In this document: positions 38,685 to 48,237 of the stretch, piece by piece
Numbering within the stretch: the stretch's first letter is position 1
Layout: every line of letters starts with the position of its first letter
From: Coemansia sp. RSA 487
Lineage: Eukaryota > Kickxellomycota > Kickxellomycetes > Kickxellales > Kickxellaceae
Direction: 5' to 3'
NCBI GenBank assembly: GCA_027577595.1
Contig: JANBRJ010000032.1
Coordinates: forward strand, 62,001 to 126,000
DNA: 64,000 bases
Notes under the pieces: generated by a model
What the model was told of the DNA's origin: nothing
What the model saw: the letters and a program-made list of their open reading frames with translations, nothing else
The model's database searches: none
Translations under genes and position numbers: made by a program

Positions 38685-41477
38685 ATGAATGTCAGCAGTA
38701 GAAGAAAGAGCCTGCGAAGAGGTGTGCCGATGGGCGGCGGAGCAGCTGCCGAGTCATCTCGCGCAAAGCTGGACCCCTCAGCTTTCACGCAGTCGTCGAG
38801 CGATTCGCAGAACGACCTTCCAAATGTGTCGCTGAGCAAGCTGACAAAGTCCGACTTCAGGCCCGAGGACTACCTCAAGGAGACGCTCCGGTCGGTCGAC
38901 GAGGGTGGCATCCGGCAGTTTCGCAAGACTCTGGAGGAGTCGCGGCGGGTGGCGTCAAAGAACCTGCAAAAGAACGTGTACAAGAACTACGAGAGCTTTG
39001 TGTTTATATCCAAGGAGATCTCGAGCATGGAGCGCGATATGCAAATGCTAAGAGAGCTTTTGCAAAGCATCAACCAGATCGGCGACCACTTGATGGACGA
39101 GGACGAGCAGTCGATTCTGGACGCCGACGAGCCAGCAGCGGGTGCAGGCGCGGTCGGAGCTGGACGGGTGCTTGGGCGCAGACGCACGATGCGTATGAGC
39201 ATGGCCAACCAGCACGACATGTTCAAGGAGCAGCTAGCCAAGGTCTGGCGCGCCATCCGCGACGCACAAAAGTTTGTCCCGTTTGCGCCCAACCGCCACG
39301 TCGTCGGCGACGTCCGCAACATCAGCGAGCTCAGCCCGTCGACGCTGCAGATCCGGCAGAGGGTAGACATCGTTGTGTTCAGCGATATGCTGCTGCTGGC
39401 AGTGCGCAAGAAGCGCGCGAATCACGCGCAAATTGTCCTGGTTGCCGACCGATCTTTTGTGCTCAGTGACGCCACAGTCACTGATGTCAGCGACTCGTCG
39501 CGCTCGGGCCATCTTGTCAAGATCGTCAACCGTGCTGAGACGTTCTTGTTTGGGTTCAGGGACGCTGATTCGAAGAACGAGCTCCTGATGCTGATTGGCC
39601 ACGCCCGCGCCGGGATCTTTGGCTCTGACATGCAGGCGATGCCGCCGCTTCCTGGTGCCCGAGGCAATGGCCCAAGTGCACCGCCGGCCAGGCAAGGCAA
39701 GTCGCGACAGGCTGCTGCTAGCCCAGGAGATGACGAATCCGAGGGCATGTCGGGCGAACTCAAGCAGCGGGTCGACGAGATGATGGACAGCCTAGACATA
39801 CACATTGCACGGCGCGAGTTCAAGAATGCAGTTGCGCTGGTGCAGCGGCTCAAGGGTGTGCTGGGCGAGGCACAAAAGGCGCCGGCTTCGGCGAGCCGCG
39901 CAGTGGAGGCGCACACGACGGAGCTGGCAAGGCTGGTGCTGGCGGATCTGCTGATCCCCTGTTCGGCGCGCAAGCAGGTGGCGGGCAACATTGCGCTGCT
40001 GCACAAGCTTGGGTGGGACAAGGAGGCAAAGGAGGCGTTTCTGGTGTCGCGCAGCGCGACGGTCAAGAACCGCACGCGGCAGCTGAAGCTCGAGGGAAAC
40101 ACGCGTCTGTACATCCGCGAGCTGGCCATCGTCTACTTCCGGCTGATCCGCAATACGTGCGAGTGGTACTCGGAGTTCTTCACTGACTCGACCATGATCT
40201 CGGCGCTGATTGCCTGGGTGCGCCAGGAGATGGCGGGCTACGCCGTTATCTTCCGCCGCCACGTATTCCATGAGATGCAAAAGTTCCAGGTCATCGCCAG
40301 CTGCCTCAACCACACGCTGGCCGAGGTCGATATCCTTGGCCACGCCGGGCTCGATCTCAAGTTTATGCTCGACCAGGAGTTCTTCCCCGACCTAACCAGC
40401 TGCATCCGGGGCTACGAGGCACGCAGCCTTGCGCTGCTGACAAAGATTGCGTCCGAGGACCCGCTTGCTGTGGCGAGCAAGATATCGACCGCAAACAATG
40501 AGAACGCTGCGCGCATCTTTGGCCCGCAGATACCGATCATCGCATCGGTCAGCAAGCTGGACGAGGTGCTGACCGAGTTTGGCAACGAGCTGCGGCACAT
40601 CGTGCGCGACTCGCTGTACGGTCAGGTTGTGGCCAGCGTGCTGGCCATCATCGAGGGTGTTCTCAAGCAGTTCCTGACCATTCTCCGCAAGGGCGACAAC
40701 ACGCACGCACAGGAGTTTGCACTGCTTGTCAGCACGCAGGCAGTCGTGACCTGGGTCATCCCGCGCGCGGCTGCGCATCTGGACAAGATCTTTGGGCGCA
40801 CCGTCACCGACATCCACAACCTGGAGCAGCGGCTCGAGGCGTTCCCGACGTCGCTGCAGGACGTGTTCTGCCAGAAGCACTCTGTGGCGGTGGCAAAGAC
40901 AACGTTCGACTTTGTCACGGCCGACTTTGACCGCACTGGCGAGGTTACCGACGCCATGACGCCATCTCCGCAAATGGAACAGCTGCTGCGGCGGCTTGGC
41001 GAGATCGCGCGTGAGCTTGACCAGTGGTCGCCACTGTCGAAGCGCACTATCCTGTCGGGAATAATCGACTGCTTGTTTGTCCAGATGATCAGCCATAGGA
41101 ATTGGGAGACGGCAAATGGCGAGAAGCGCAAGTTCAGCCATTACGGCGTCCACTGCTTGGTGCTTGACGTCCATTTTCTGCTACGCATCTGCGGGTCGCT
41201 TGTCACGAAGAGCACTAACAATATGGCTAACCGAGTGTGCGAGAAGGCTCTGCGCTCGTATTTTACTGCAAATTCTGGCAGCACTACTAAGCAGATGATG
41301 AACAAGAGCTGGTACGATGCGCGGGTCCTTGAGACGATGCAGCGCCTTGGCTTTGCGTTCCCTGATTTCGGAAAGGGCTTCGAACACCGCTCACAGCAGA
41401 GCTTTGAGGCCAATGGAGCAACTTCTGGCGAGTCGAAAACGCCAAAGGTCCCGCAGCTCCCGCCAAATAATCCATAA
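38685..41477 (+). CDS. EXO84: Exocyst complex component Exo84
   Basis: 930-residue Exo84, one of eight subunits tethering secretory vesicles to the plasma membrane. A polar N-terminus is followed by the Vps51/Exo84-type coiled coil (about 65-150: RPEDYLKETLRSVDEGGIRQ, then YKNYESFVFISKEISSMERD). A PH domain spans about 190-310 (FVPFAPNRHVVGD through IVVFSDMLLLAVRKK to GFRDADSKNELLMLIGHARA). After a short disordered linker the CATCHR-type helical bundles fill about 360-905. Clear ATG, GC-rich codon use, no intron over 2.8 kb. Confidence 0.95.
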   Translation: MNVSSRRKSLRRGVPMGGGAAAESSRAKLDPSAFTQSSSDSQNDLPNVSLSKLTKSDFRPEDYLKETLRSVDEGGIRQFRKTLEESRRVASKNLQKNVYKNYESFVFISKEISSMERDMQMLRELLQSINQIGDHLMDEDEQSILDADEPAAGAGAVGAGRVLGRRRTMRMSMANQHDMFKEQLAKVWRAIRDAQKFVPFAPNRHVVGDVRNISELSPSTLQIRQRVDIVVFSDMLLLAVRKKRANHAQIVLVADRSFVLSDATVTDVSDSSRSGHLVKIVNRAETFLFGFRDADSKNELLMLIGHARAGIFGSDMQAMPPLPGARGNGPSAPPARQGKSRQAAASPGDDESEGMSGELKQRVDEMMDSLDIHIARREFKNAVALVQRLKGVLGEAQKAPASASRAVEAHTTELARLVLADLLIPCSARKQVAGNIALLHKLGWDKEAKEAFLVSRSATVKNRTRQLKLEGNTRLYIRELAIVYFRLIRNTCEWYSEFFTDSTMISALIAWVRQEMAGYAVIFRRHVFHEMQKFQVIASCLNHTLAEVDILGHAGLDLKFMLDQEFFPDLTSCIRGYEARSLALLTKIASEDPLAVASKISTANNENAARIFGPQIPIIASVSKLDEVLTEFGNELRHIVRDSLYGQVVASVLAIIEGVLKQFLTILRKGDNTHAQEFALLVSTQAVVTWVIPRAAAHLDKIFGRTVTDIHNLEQRLEAFPTSLQDVFCQKHSVAVAKTTFDFVTADFDRTGEVTDAMTPSPQMEQLLRRLGEIARELDQWSPLSKRTILSGIIDCLFVQMISHRNWETANGEKRKFSHYGVHCLVLDVHFLLRICGSLVTKSTNNMANRVCEKALRSYFTANSGSTTKQMMNKSWYDARVLETMQRLGFAFPDFGKGFEHRSQQSFEANGATSGESKTPKVPQLPPNNP

Positions 41478-41750
41478 ACTCCCGGACCGTTGGTTTCTTT
41501 CGCCCTGTATACCCATGCATGGGTCGTTTTTTTTTCGTTTTCTTGTATTTGATCCTTCCAAATGCTTGTGCTGCTGTTGGTTAACTTTGTACATGGACTT
41601 CGAATTACATGGTCATGTGTTGATTTCCTATTGTCAATTTTTTTTTAGTTCTGATGTGGACTTTGGCTTTGTAGGTTTCTTTTCTTTCCTTTCGAATACG
41701 TAAATGTCGTTTTATTTTCTGTTTGATGCTTTTAAACATTTTGATTTACT

Positions 41751-43478
41751 ATGAACGAAGAGGACAAAGATATTTCGCCTTCCAATCATCTGAGCGTTAT
41801 TACCTGGCACCAAATAGCTTTCCATTACCACAACTTACATGCACCAGAGCCAAACGAGTCCCATGAGCATCATTTTGAACGGCTGCAAACTCAAAAACGG
41901 CACATGCTACGGGTAGCATCGATTAACCGCCCGTCTCGCAGTGGTTTTCTTAATTATATCTATAGGGATGTTACCGTCCTTCTTGATAGAAGCGGGGCGC
42001 CTTTGCAAGGGTTTGGTAATAATATGCGCATTCTTCAATTAGCACATTCACTGTATATCAAAGTGGAATCGCGCAAAGAGCCACTGTGGCCTGAAGCTGT
42101 GGTTTCTGGGATATATCGTCTCCTGCCAACCCAGATGCCATACCTTGTCAATATCGTCATTGAAACAGATGCGCTGGTAAGCGAAGAACAGTATTCTGGG
42201 ATCGGTGTTGATGTAGTAAGCAAGCTGCATGCCCCGCACCTGGGCGCTATCCATGTGATCGATCTGTGTAAATATAGCAACGAGGCACATCGGCATCAAT
42301 GCTCAGTAGCTATTGCGGTTGCTGGAGGTTTGGTGAAATATATGTCGTCTGAGCTTAGAAAGGTAGAGATAGTGGGCGATACGAACCAACCGGCACAGTA
42401 CCCGTTCGCATACCCAGTGTACACGAGTTTCGATTTGGCACTTCAACGCGAGCTGCCACAGATGTCTGTCTCGTCGCTGGTCTTCAGTGACATAGGACTA
42501 GTACCGCAAGCAACGAGACTCATAATTGCTTGCAGGAGACGACTGGTTTCGCTAAAGTTCCTGTGCTGTGGGCTGCGTCTGTTCAATGAGTTGTTTAGAG
42601 CTACAGATAGAACACCATTGGTATATCCACATCTCGAGGAACTGCACGGTGCCCTAAGCAACAACGATGACAACACAGATGCGCCTATTTTCCCAGAGGG
42701 CGTGCTTCCCAGACTCGTGTACTTGCACGAGATCGCCAAGCATGTTTGGCAGTACAACCGGGGTGTCATCTCGCACTTGTTGGTCGACACTCTCCTGACG
42801 ATAGTGCTTCCGAGGCTCCAGTTGATCCGTACACGCACGTCGCAAGCAATGTCGTTTGCCTTGGAAAACGTACCGAGTCTTACGTATGTCAGCTACTATA
42901 TGACTTCTGAGTTTCCTGAACGACTAGGCAGTCGCGTGGTCGTTGGACAGTTCCGGAGACTACTGATGCACAGAGGGCTGCAGTATCTGAGGTTCTACGA
43001 CCAAGTGCCACCGGTCCAGCTGTCGTCTGCGCACTTGCAAATCGAGTGCATTGCGTTAAAGTACCTAGACATGGGCGTTATCATAGTATCGTTTGAAGCC
43101 GTTGTATTTTTGCTCCGTGCACTGAAGCAAGTCCACACTTTCTTTTGCGCAATCAATGATGGTCAGCTAATTTCGCAGACAATGGTAGCGGAGTTGGGTG
43201 ACAGACCAGTAAGCGAGTCCCTCCGTCTTCTGGGTTTCTATATTATTGGCGGCAGTGTGTCATCATCGCAACAATATCATGTGGCGACAAGACGCCCTTC
43301 GGAAGAGATCTATTGTCGGATGCCAAACCTGCATCAGCTCCAGCTCCAAGGCGGAAGTAGTCGGGCATGTGAGTTCCTAAACAAACAGAAAAAAGAGCAC
43401 CGCTTCGAGTGGTCTGGGAGCGTGGCCGAGCGAGTCGAAGTGTTGGATGTCGATTTATTTGCTCGTACTAAACAATAG
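41751..43478 (+). CDS. Orphan protein with F-box/LRR-like layout
   Basis: 575-residue protein I cannot name. The first 80 residues follow a loose F-box-type pattern: a Leu/Ile-rich helix (HLSVITWHQIAFHYHNL), then L-x-V-A-S-x-x-RPSRSGFLNYIYRDVTVLL, resembling the 'VCR.WR...ly..v.l' end of fungal F-box domains. The rest is irregular Leu/Ile/Val repeats with spacing reminiscent of leucine-rich repeats (ELRKVEIVGD, PQMSVSSLVFSDIGL, LVSLKFLCCGLRLF, LQYLRFYDQ). Such genes form large lineage-specific families in many fungi. Inferred role: substrate receptor of an SCF ubiquitin ligase, weakly supported. Convergent with the PP2A methylesterase gene, 61 bases between stops. Confidence 0.75.
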   Translation: MNEEDKDISPSNHLSVITWHQIAFHYHNLHAPEPNESHEHHFERLQTQKRHMLRVASINRPSRSGFLNYIYRDVTVLLDRSGAPLQGFGNNMRILQLAHSLYIKVESRKEPLWPEAVVSGIYRLLPTQMPYLVNIVIETDALVSEEQYSGIGVDVVSKLHAPHLGAIHVIDLCKYSNEAHRHQCSVAIAVAGGLVKYMSSELRKVEIVGDTNQPAQYPFAYPVYTSFDLALQRELPQMSVSSLVFSDIGLVPQATRLIIACRRRLVSLKFLCCGLRLFNELFRATDRTPLVYPHLEELHGALSNNDDNTDAPIFPEGVLPRLVYLHEIAKHVWQYNRGVISHLLVDTLLTIVLPRLQLIRTRTSQAMSFALENVPSLTYVSYYMTSEFPERLGSRVVVGQFRRLLMHRGLQYLRFYDQVPPVQLSSAHLQIECIALKYLDMGVIIVSFEAVVFLLRALKQVHTFFCAINDGQLISQTMVAELGDRPVSESLRLLGFYIIGGSVSSSQQYHVATRRPSEEIYCRMPNLHQLQLQGGSSRACEFLNKQKKEHRFEWSGSVAERVEVLDVDLFARTKQ

Positions 43479-43539
43479 ATTAAACATATGTCTTTTTTGA
43501 ACTGTGTCGGTTTAGAATTAAGGAAGGAAATGTGTAGCA

Positions 43540-44586
43540 TCAGCTTGATCCAGCTGACTCTGAAGGAGTTGGGTTCTTTCTCCGGATCTCTGAAATGTCG
43601 AGAGGCTGGTTCCGCTTGTAAAAGAATATCAATGCGTCGCCAACCCTCTCTGGCAGATCTTCCTGGATGGTATGGCCGGCAGCCGGGAGTAACTCAAGCT
43701 GGAACTTGCCCTGCATTTGAGCGATCAATAGCTCCTTGTCAAGGCGGTCGGTGCCAGCCAGGATAAGAAGTTTGGCCGTGGGAGCAGACGCAAATGTCTT
43801 GGATAAGCCTGAGTACCAGCCATGCCAGAATTTCTGTGACGGGAGCAGATCGGTTCTCCAAGTCCACACGCTTTGGCTACCATTACCATCACTGGTTTGT
43901 TTTACAAGAGAGGGAACCGAAAGCCGCGCAGACTTGGTGTTCTGGATATGTTTTGAATCAATGTGCCATCTGATTGCGCTCTCGATGGATCCAAAGGCAC
44001 TGGGTCGCGCACTGATAAACCCTGGGATTGACGAAAGCGAGTCCATTGCCGAGCCCTCGACAATATCAATTAATGCTAGTCCCAGCACATGCTTTATTCT
44101 GCGGGACTTTGCAGCATGGGCTACCACAGCGCCACCCATGCTGTGGCCAACAAGCATAATGTTTTTCCCACTGCCTTCGGAGAACAGGGCGTCGATTAGA
44201 CCAACAAGGTCATCGACCTGGCGCTCCAAACTCAGGTTCTCTTGGTTATCACCCGTGGTATCGCCATGGGCGCGAAAGTCCGGGGCAACCACCGTTATGC
44301 GTGTTGGATCGCTGTCATAGATGTACTTGCTGACCAGCCCAAACGTCAGGCCCGAGTGGCCGGCTCCGTGGTGGAACACAAAAACGGGGCCGCCAGTGTT
44401 GGACAGGCCACTGGAATATACGTTGAACTGCGTGTCGCCTACGTGGACGCTGCGCTTGTCGTCAAAGTAGTTTGACCATGGCAAGGGTTTGTATTTGCCG
44501 ATTCCACTGTTCGAGTTCTTCTCCCCTTGGTCGAGTGGTGATGTGTGAATGCTATGAGGTTTGAATATATTCTGTCGAAGGTCCAT
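43540..44586 (-). CDS. PPE1: Protein phosphatase methylesterase 1
   Basis: 348-residue alpha/beta hydrolase of the PME-1 family, which removes the carboxyl methyl ester from the C-terminal leucine of the PP2A catalytic subunit. Visible: oxyanion block VFHHGAGHSGLTF (about 70-82), VVAPDFRAHGDT, nucleophile Ser149 in LVGHSMGG, catalytic Asp likely in LALIDIVEG, and His in LLPAAGHTIQED near residue 317. The N-terminus keeps the family pattern W-x-x-YF-D-x-x-x-x-V (LPWSNYFDDKRSVHV). The frame runs up to 44829 but through sequence unlike the family; the ATG at 44586 is used. Confidence 0.95.
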   Translation of the reverse strand: MDLRQNIFKPHSIHTSPLDQGEKNSNSGIGKYKPLPWSNYFDDKRSVHVGDTQFNVYSSGLSNTGGPVFVFHHGAGHSGLTFGLVSKYIYDSDPTRITVVAPDFRAHGDTTGDNQENLSLERQVDDLVGLIDALFSEGSGKNIMLVGHSMGGAVVAHAAKSRRIKHVLGLALIDIVEGSAMDSLSSIPGFISARPSAFGSIESAIRWHIDSKHIQNTKSARLSVPSLVKQTSDGNGSQSVWTWRTDLLPSQKFWHGWYSGLSKTFASAPTAKLLILAGTDRLDKELLIAQMQGKFQLELLPAAGHTIQEDLPERVGDALIFFYKRNQPLDISEIRRKNPTPSESAGSS

Positions 44587-45305
44587 TTCTACAGTATAGT
44601 TAAAAGATAAGCTTATGTAGCTGAATGGGATATAAAGAAAAAGATAAAAGTGGAATTGAAAGGCAAAGAGCCTTGTCCAAAATATTGTGTTTATTTTTAT
44701 GCTAAAAACTGACCAACAATAAAGTGCATGAAAGTTAGAAAAACCGCATAGTCGAGGTTTGAAACCCCCACTGAGGCATCCATGGATACCAATATTCTGA
44801 CATCTCAGGCATTGTCGTAGATTATCCATGACTTCTACGCTGTCCGCACTCTATTTAAGCGACATGTTCCAGAACGGTTGGCTCAATGCTGATATCACCT
44901 GGTTTGCGTTTGAACCAGGTCGAGTGGAACAGCCTGGCAAGCTGGCAATATTTTTGGTTTGTCTTGGACGTTTAGGCTTTGATGGACTGGACCACAGATG
45001 ATAATGTTCCTGAATCAGCCTGATTGCTTCCCAGCCTTGCCAATCAGGCAGCAACGATTTTAGAGTAAACAGAAAAATCACTTTGCCTTTTTGCTGATCA
45101 CAGTGCTGCGGATTACGAGTACCAGGCAAATTGTTATTCAAGGACTGTGAGTGGAAAAAAAAACAGCTTCAGCCAGCAAAAATAAACAAAGACTGGATAT
45201 TCATTCTCAAGCGTCTTTGCTTTCTTATTTATCTTTTCCATTCAATTCCTAAACAGCCTTACCATTTGTATAAACCTCATTCATTTATTATTGTATTTTT
45301 TGTAA
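44587..45305. other. Divergent spacer, PPE1 and FunK1
   Basis: 720 bases. A minus-strand frame at 44851-45141 (96 codons, no ATG start, Pro/Ser/Lys-rich) resembles nothing I can name and is not called. A run of A near 45152 and T-rich leader precede the kinase gene. Confidence 0.45.
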
Positions 45306-47567
45306 ATGTCAGCAATACCCCGACCACCAGACGCCGAACAAGAGCCTGGTGAGAGCAGTGGCAACGCTGTGCCTATTGGCTCTGGGTCCCAATCAGTTGG
45401 ACTGTCAAACCATCTAAGCACTCCCGCGGCGAACCGTGCGAAGGCTGCTGCAGAGGACCCCGAAGCATACGCATGCGATCCTGCCACGGAGAAGAGACGC
45501 GAAAAAAATTGTTGAAGCTCTTAATGGAAACATTAAGTACGTTTCGTTTCCTCAGCTTGTCAAGCAATTGAACCTCCTTGATAGCTATTCCAAGTTTGAT
45601 GATGCATCCGAAGGGCTGTTTGCTGGCCTTGCCAAAAAGGCGCCTATGCGTTTGGAGAAACATCTCAATTATCCAAAAGAAGCGCTCACGGAGATGTGTG
45701 AGGCAGGTGTTACAGATCTCGCAGGTAAAAGCCTTGAGACCTCCGAGCGTGCGCTTACCAAGCACTTCAAGTGGTTATGGGAGCAGATGCAGTGCATCGA
45801 TAAAACCAGGTGGCCAGGCGTCGAGAAAACGTCGTCACTCAAGTACGTTGACTTCCAAAACAAGGCAGTCTCAGGCTCAAAAACTAAGCCTGATGGTCTT
45901 TTCATCTCTAAGACAAATAAAGGCAGAAGCTACCAAGCTGCTCACATTGTCCTGGAAGCAAAGTGGAGTGTGTATGAGAGTAATGTACCCTCGAAGGTTA
46001 TCGGACAACTCGGAGATTACGCGCTTCAAATCTGGGCCGAACAGGCCACAAGGATCTTTGTTCCAATCTTTCTGCTACATGGAGGTGATCTGTGGTTGGT
46101 AATTTCAACACGGAAGGGGCTCTGATTTCTTCTCTGGGATCTGTTATCTTCGTCGATGAACATGTGGAGCTTATTGAAATAGAGGAAGCCCTTCAGCTTT
46201 TATGGTTTTTCGCTACACTCCGCGCTTCTGAATTTGGGCACGTTTGCGAGATCCCGAAGAAATCCATTGGTATAGCTTTTTCCAAGCCTAAAGTCGATGG
46301 CACTACCAATATCAGCCTTACACTAAATCAAACTGGTGATGGCATCGCCGAGATACGTGAAAAGATCTCGCGCCCAGTCCGAATTATTCGTCGTTCCTCA
46401 TATATGTACCGAGTGACATTTGAGGGCAAAGAAGCCGTGTTGAAACTTACATGGGTTCCTGTAAGCCGCTTTCCTGAGGGTGCTGCGTACCAGCTGCTTG
46501 AGGAGTGTTGCAAGGACCTGATACCGGAGGTCTACGCAAGCGGCGTCATCGAGCACGACCGGTTTGGATACCGCCTCGAATTCCTTGTTATCGAGTACTG
46601 TGGCATCACGATCGACGCGTTTGCCCAGAAGCACAAGTCGGATAGATACAAGCAGGAGACTCTGGAATGGGCGGTTTGCGATGCAGTCAAACGATCTTCG
46701 GAGTGCATTGCAAAGGCGTACTCGGCCGGCGTACTCCACTGGGACATTTCTGCTGGGAACATCGCGATCAAAGCCGGCAAGGCCAAAGTCATTGACTGGG
46801 GCTATGCCAAGCTGCGCGACGACATTGCGATAAAAGGGATCGAGCTGGTCGAGAAGAAATGGCATTTCAGCGGGGCGGAAGTGGCCGAGGAGGAGGCAAG
46901 GCACGACTCGATCACGGGTACATCGCTTTTTATGAGCATTCAGGTTCTTCTTGGTGCATCATCTCGTGGCCTGATCCACGATATGGAATCTATATTTTAT
47001 GTGGCGCTCCATTCGCTGGCCATATTCAGCGGGAATATGGACAAGGACAAGTCGCCGCCTCTCGGGTTTTGTGTTGTAGGAAACAGTATGACAGCAGCAG
47101 CAAGAATAGGCTGCTTGGTTAGCCGCACGAGCTACCTCAAGCACTTCGGAGTGTCGAACTGTTTGCCAATTACCACGACAGTCCTGAATTCGATGTACAA
47201 CTTTCTATTTTACGAGGATAGCCAGTTCATCGCTGGCGACTTTCTGGAAGATGCCAGCATGCAACGATCTGCCGATACGGCCTTGGCTAGCAGCTTCATG
47301 GATGCCAGTCTTATACCGTCAGTTATCGCTGCCAACCCACCTTCTTCGATCACTCAACAACCGCAACAGCAGCCACCAAACCAAGCTCGCCGTTCTTCCA
47401 GATGCGTGGCTGTTGCCACTGATTCCACCTCTGACGCCTCTTCAGCCATTGGCAACACTCTGCCGACCCGTCGTTCCAAGCGCAAGGCTGCTACGGCTTC
47501 AACATCTGCTGCAACTGCATCGGAGCAGGAGCAGACTACCAAGCGTAAGCGTTCTGGCCGTAAGTGA
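45306..47567 (+). pseudogene. FunK1-type fungal protein kinase with two compensating frameshifts
   Basis: Together the frames code about 750 residues of a FunK1 kinase, a family expanded in many non-yeast fungi. The N-terminus opens at the ATG 45306. An A7 run (45502-45508) shifts the frame by one base; without one A it would read on as EKRREKIVEALNGNIKYVSF. A G4 run (46116-46119) shifts it back, where one more G would give STRKGALISSLGS. Past that, the kinase core is intact to the end: AVLKLTW (beta-3 Lys), LHWDISAGNIAI (catalytic loop, Trp in place of Arg), KVIDWGYAK (DFG equivalent), then a basic, Gln/Ser-rich tail with KRKR near the end, nuclear-localisation-like. Both lesions lie in homopolymers and cancel, so assembly error, a recent pseudogene and a strain variant are all possible. 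Confidence 0.75.
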
Positions 47568-48237
47568 CGAGCTACAACACTTAAACATCCATGCTGGCTA
47601 TTGCCAACTTTGTAAAGTGCCATGCATCCAGGCTGTCGCAGCGGATTCATCGAAGAAGGAACGCTTGTGCGATGCCCCGTATTTGAGGCTCTCGCAGGAG
47701 GTTCGTTGTTGGCAGTTTGCCCAGACGAGAGGGTGGCGGGGGATGTATTAGTGCCATTTAAAAACGCGTAAGTATCCTGTGTTTGCTGTGTTTTATGTGC
47801 GTGATATTGAATAATCCATGAGGAAGGTGGTGGTGGTTAAAAGCGATGTTTATTTCTTGATTTGAGGGAAACAAGCAGGGCTAAAGAAGACTCCGGCTCT
47901 TGCGGCTGTGGAAAAGCTAAACAAACCGCTGCTACTGTGTGTTTCTTTGTGTATTTCAGATTGAATGGTTTACTAGCACTCATCAACCTTTTCTTTTCTT
48001 GTCTGCTTTTCTGCTTTTTTGTATAGGCTTGGTTTCTCTCGCAATGCTTGCACGATTCACAAACGCTTTGTCTTATACAAACTTCCCTTTCTCCAAATAG
48101 GACCTTGCTCTTTGGATGCTTGTTAGTAAACATTTTTGGGGGAATAACATACATAAATATACAAGCTTCTTAATTCTTATACTTTGTCTTCATTTTTAAA
48201 TCCCCATTTCTCCACACAGCACAAGGGAAGACGTTGG
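47568..48237. other. CLC gene upstream region with a probable leader intron
   Basis: A GTAAGT donor at 47768 and a pyrimidine-rich acceptor (TCTCCACACAG, ending 48219) define a likely 452-base leader intron of the CLC gene. A 49-codon frame starts at 47622 and runs into the donor. Spliced, it would extend to 65 codons and end at 48271, overlapping the CLC start codon out of frame. Whether it is translated cannot be told. Confidence 0.45.

Noticed and set aside
44851-45141. 96-codon minus-strand frame, first suspected to be a retroelement end
   Set aside because: No ATG, no family motif could be matched, and no flanking repeats; left uncalled.
45306-47567. Programmed frameshifting to explain the FunK1 frames
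   Set aside because: Two opposite shifts at plain homopolymers without a slippery heptamer plus structure make sequencing error or mutation more likely.
47837-48154. 105-codon minus-strand frame in the CLC leader
   Set aside because: Lies within the probable leader intron of the CLC gene, has no features and is Lys/Ser-rich low complexity.
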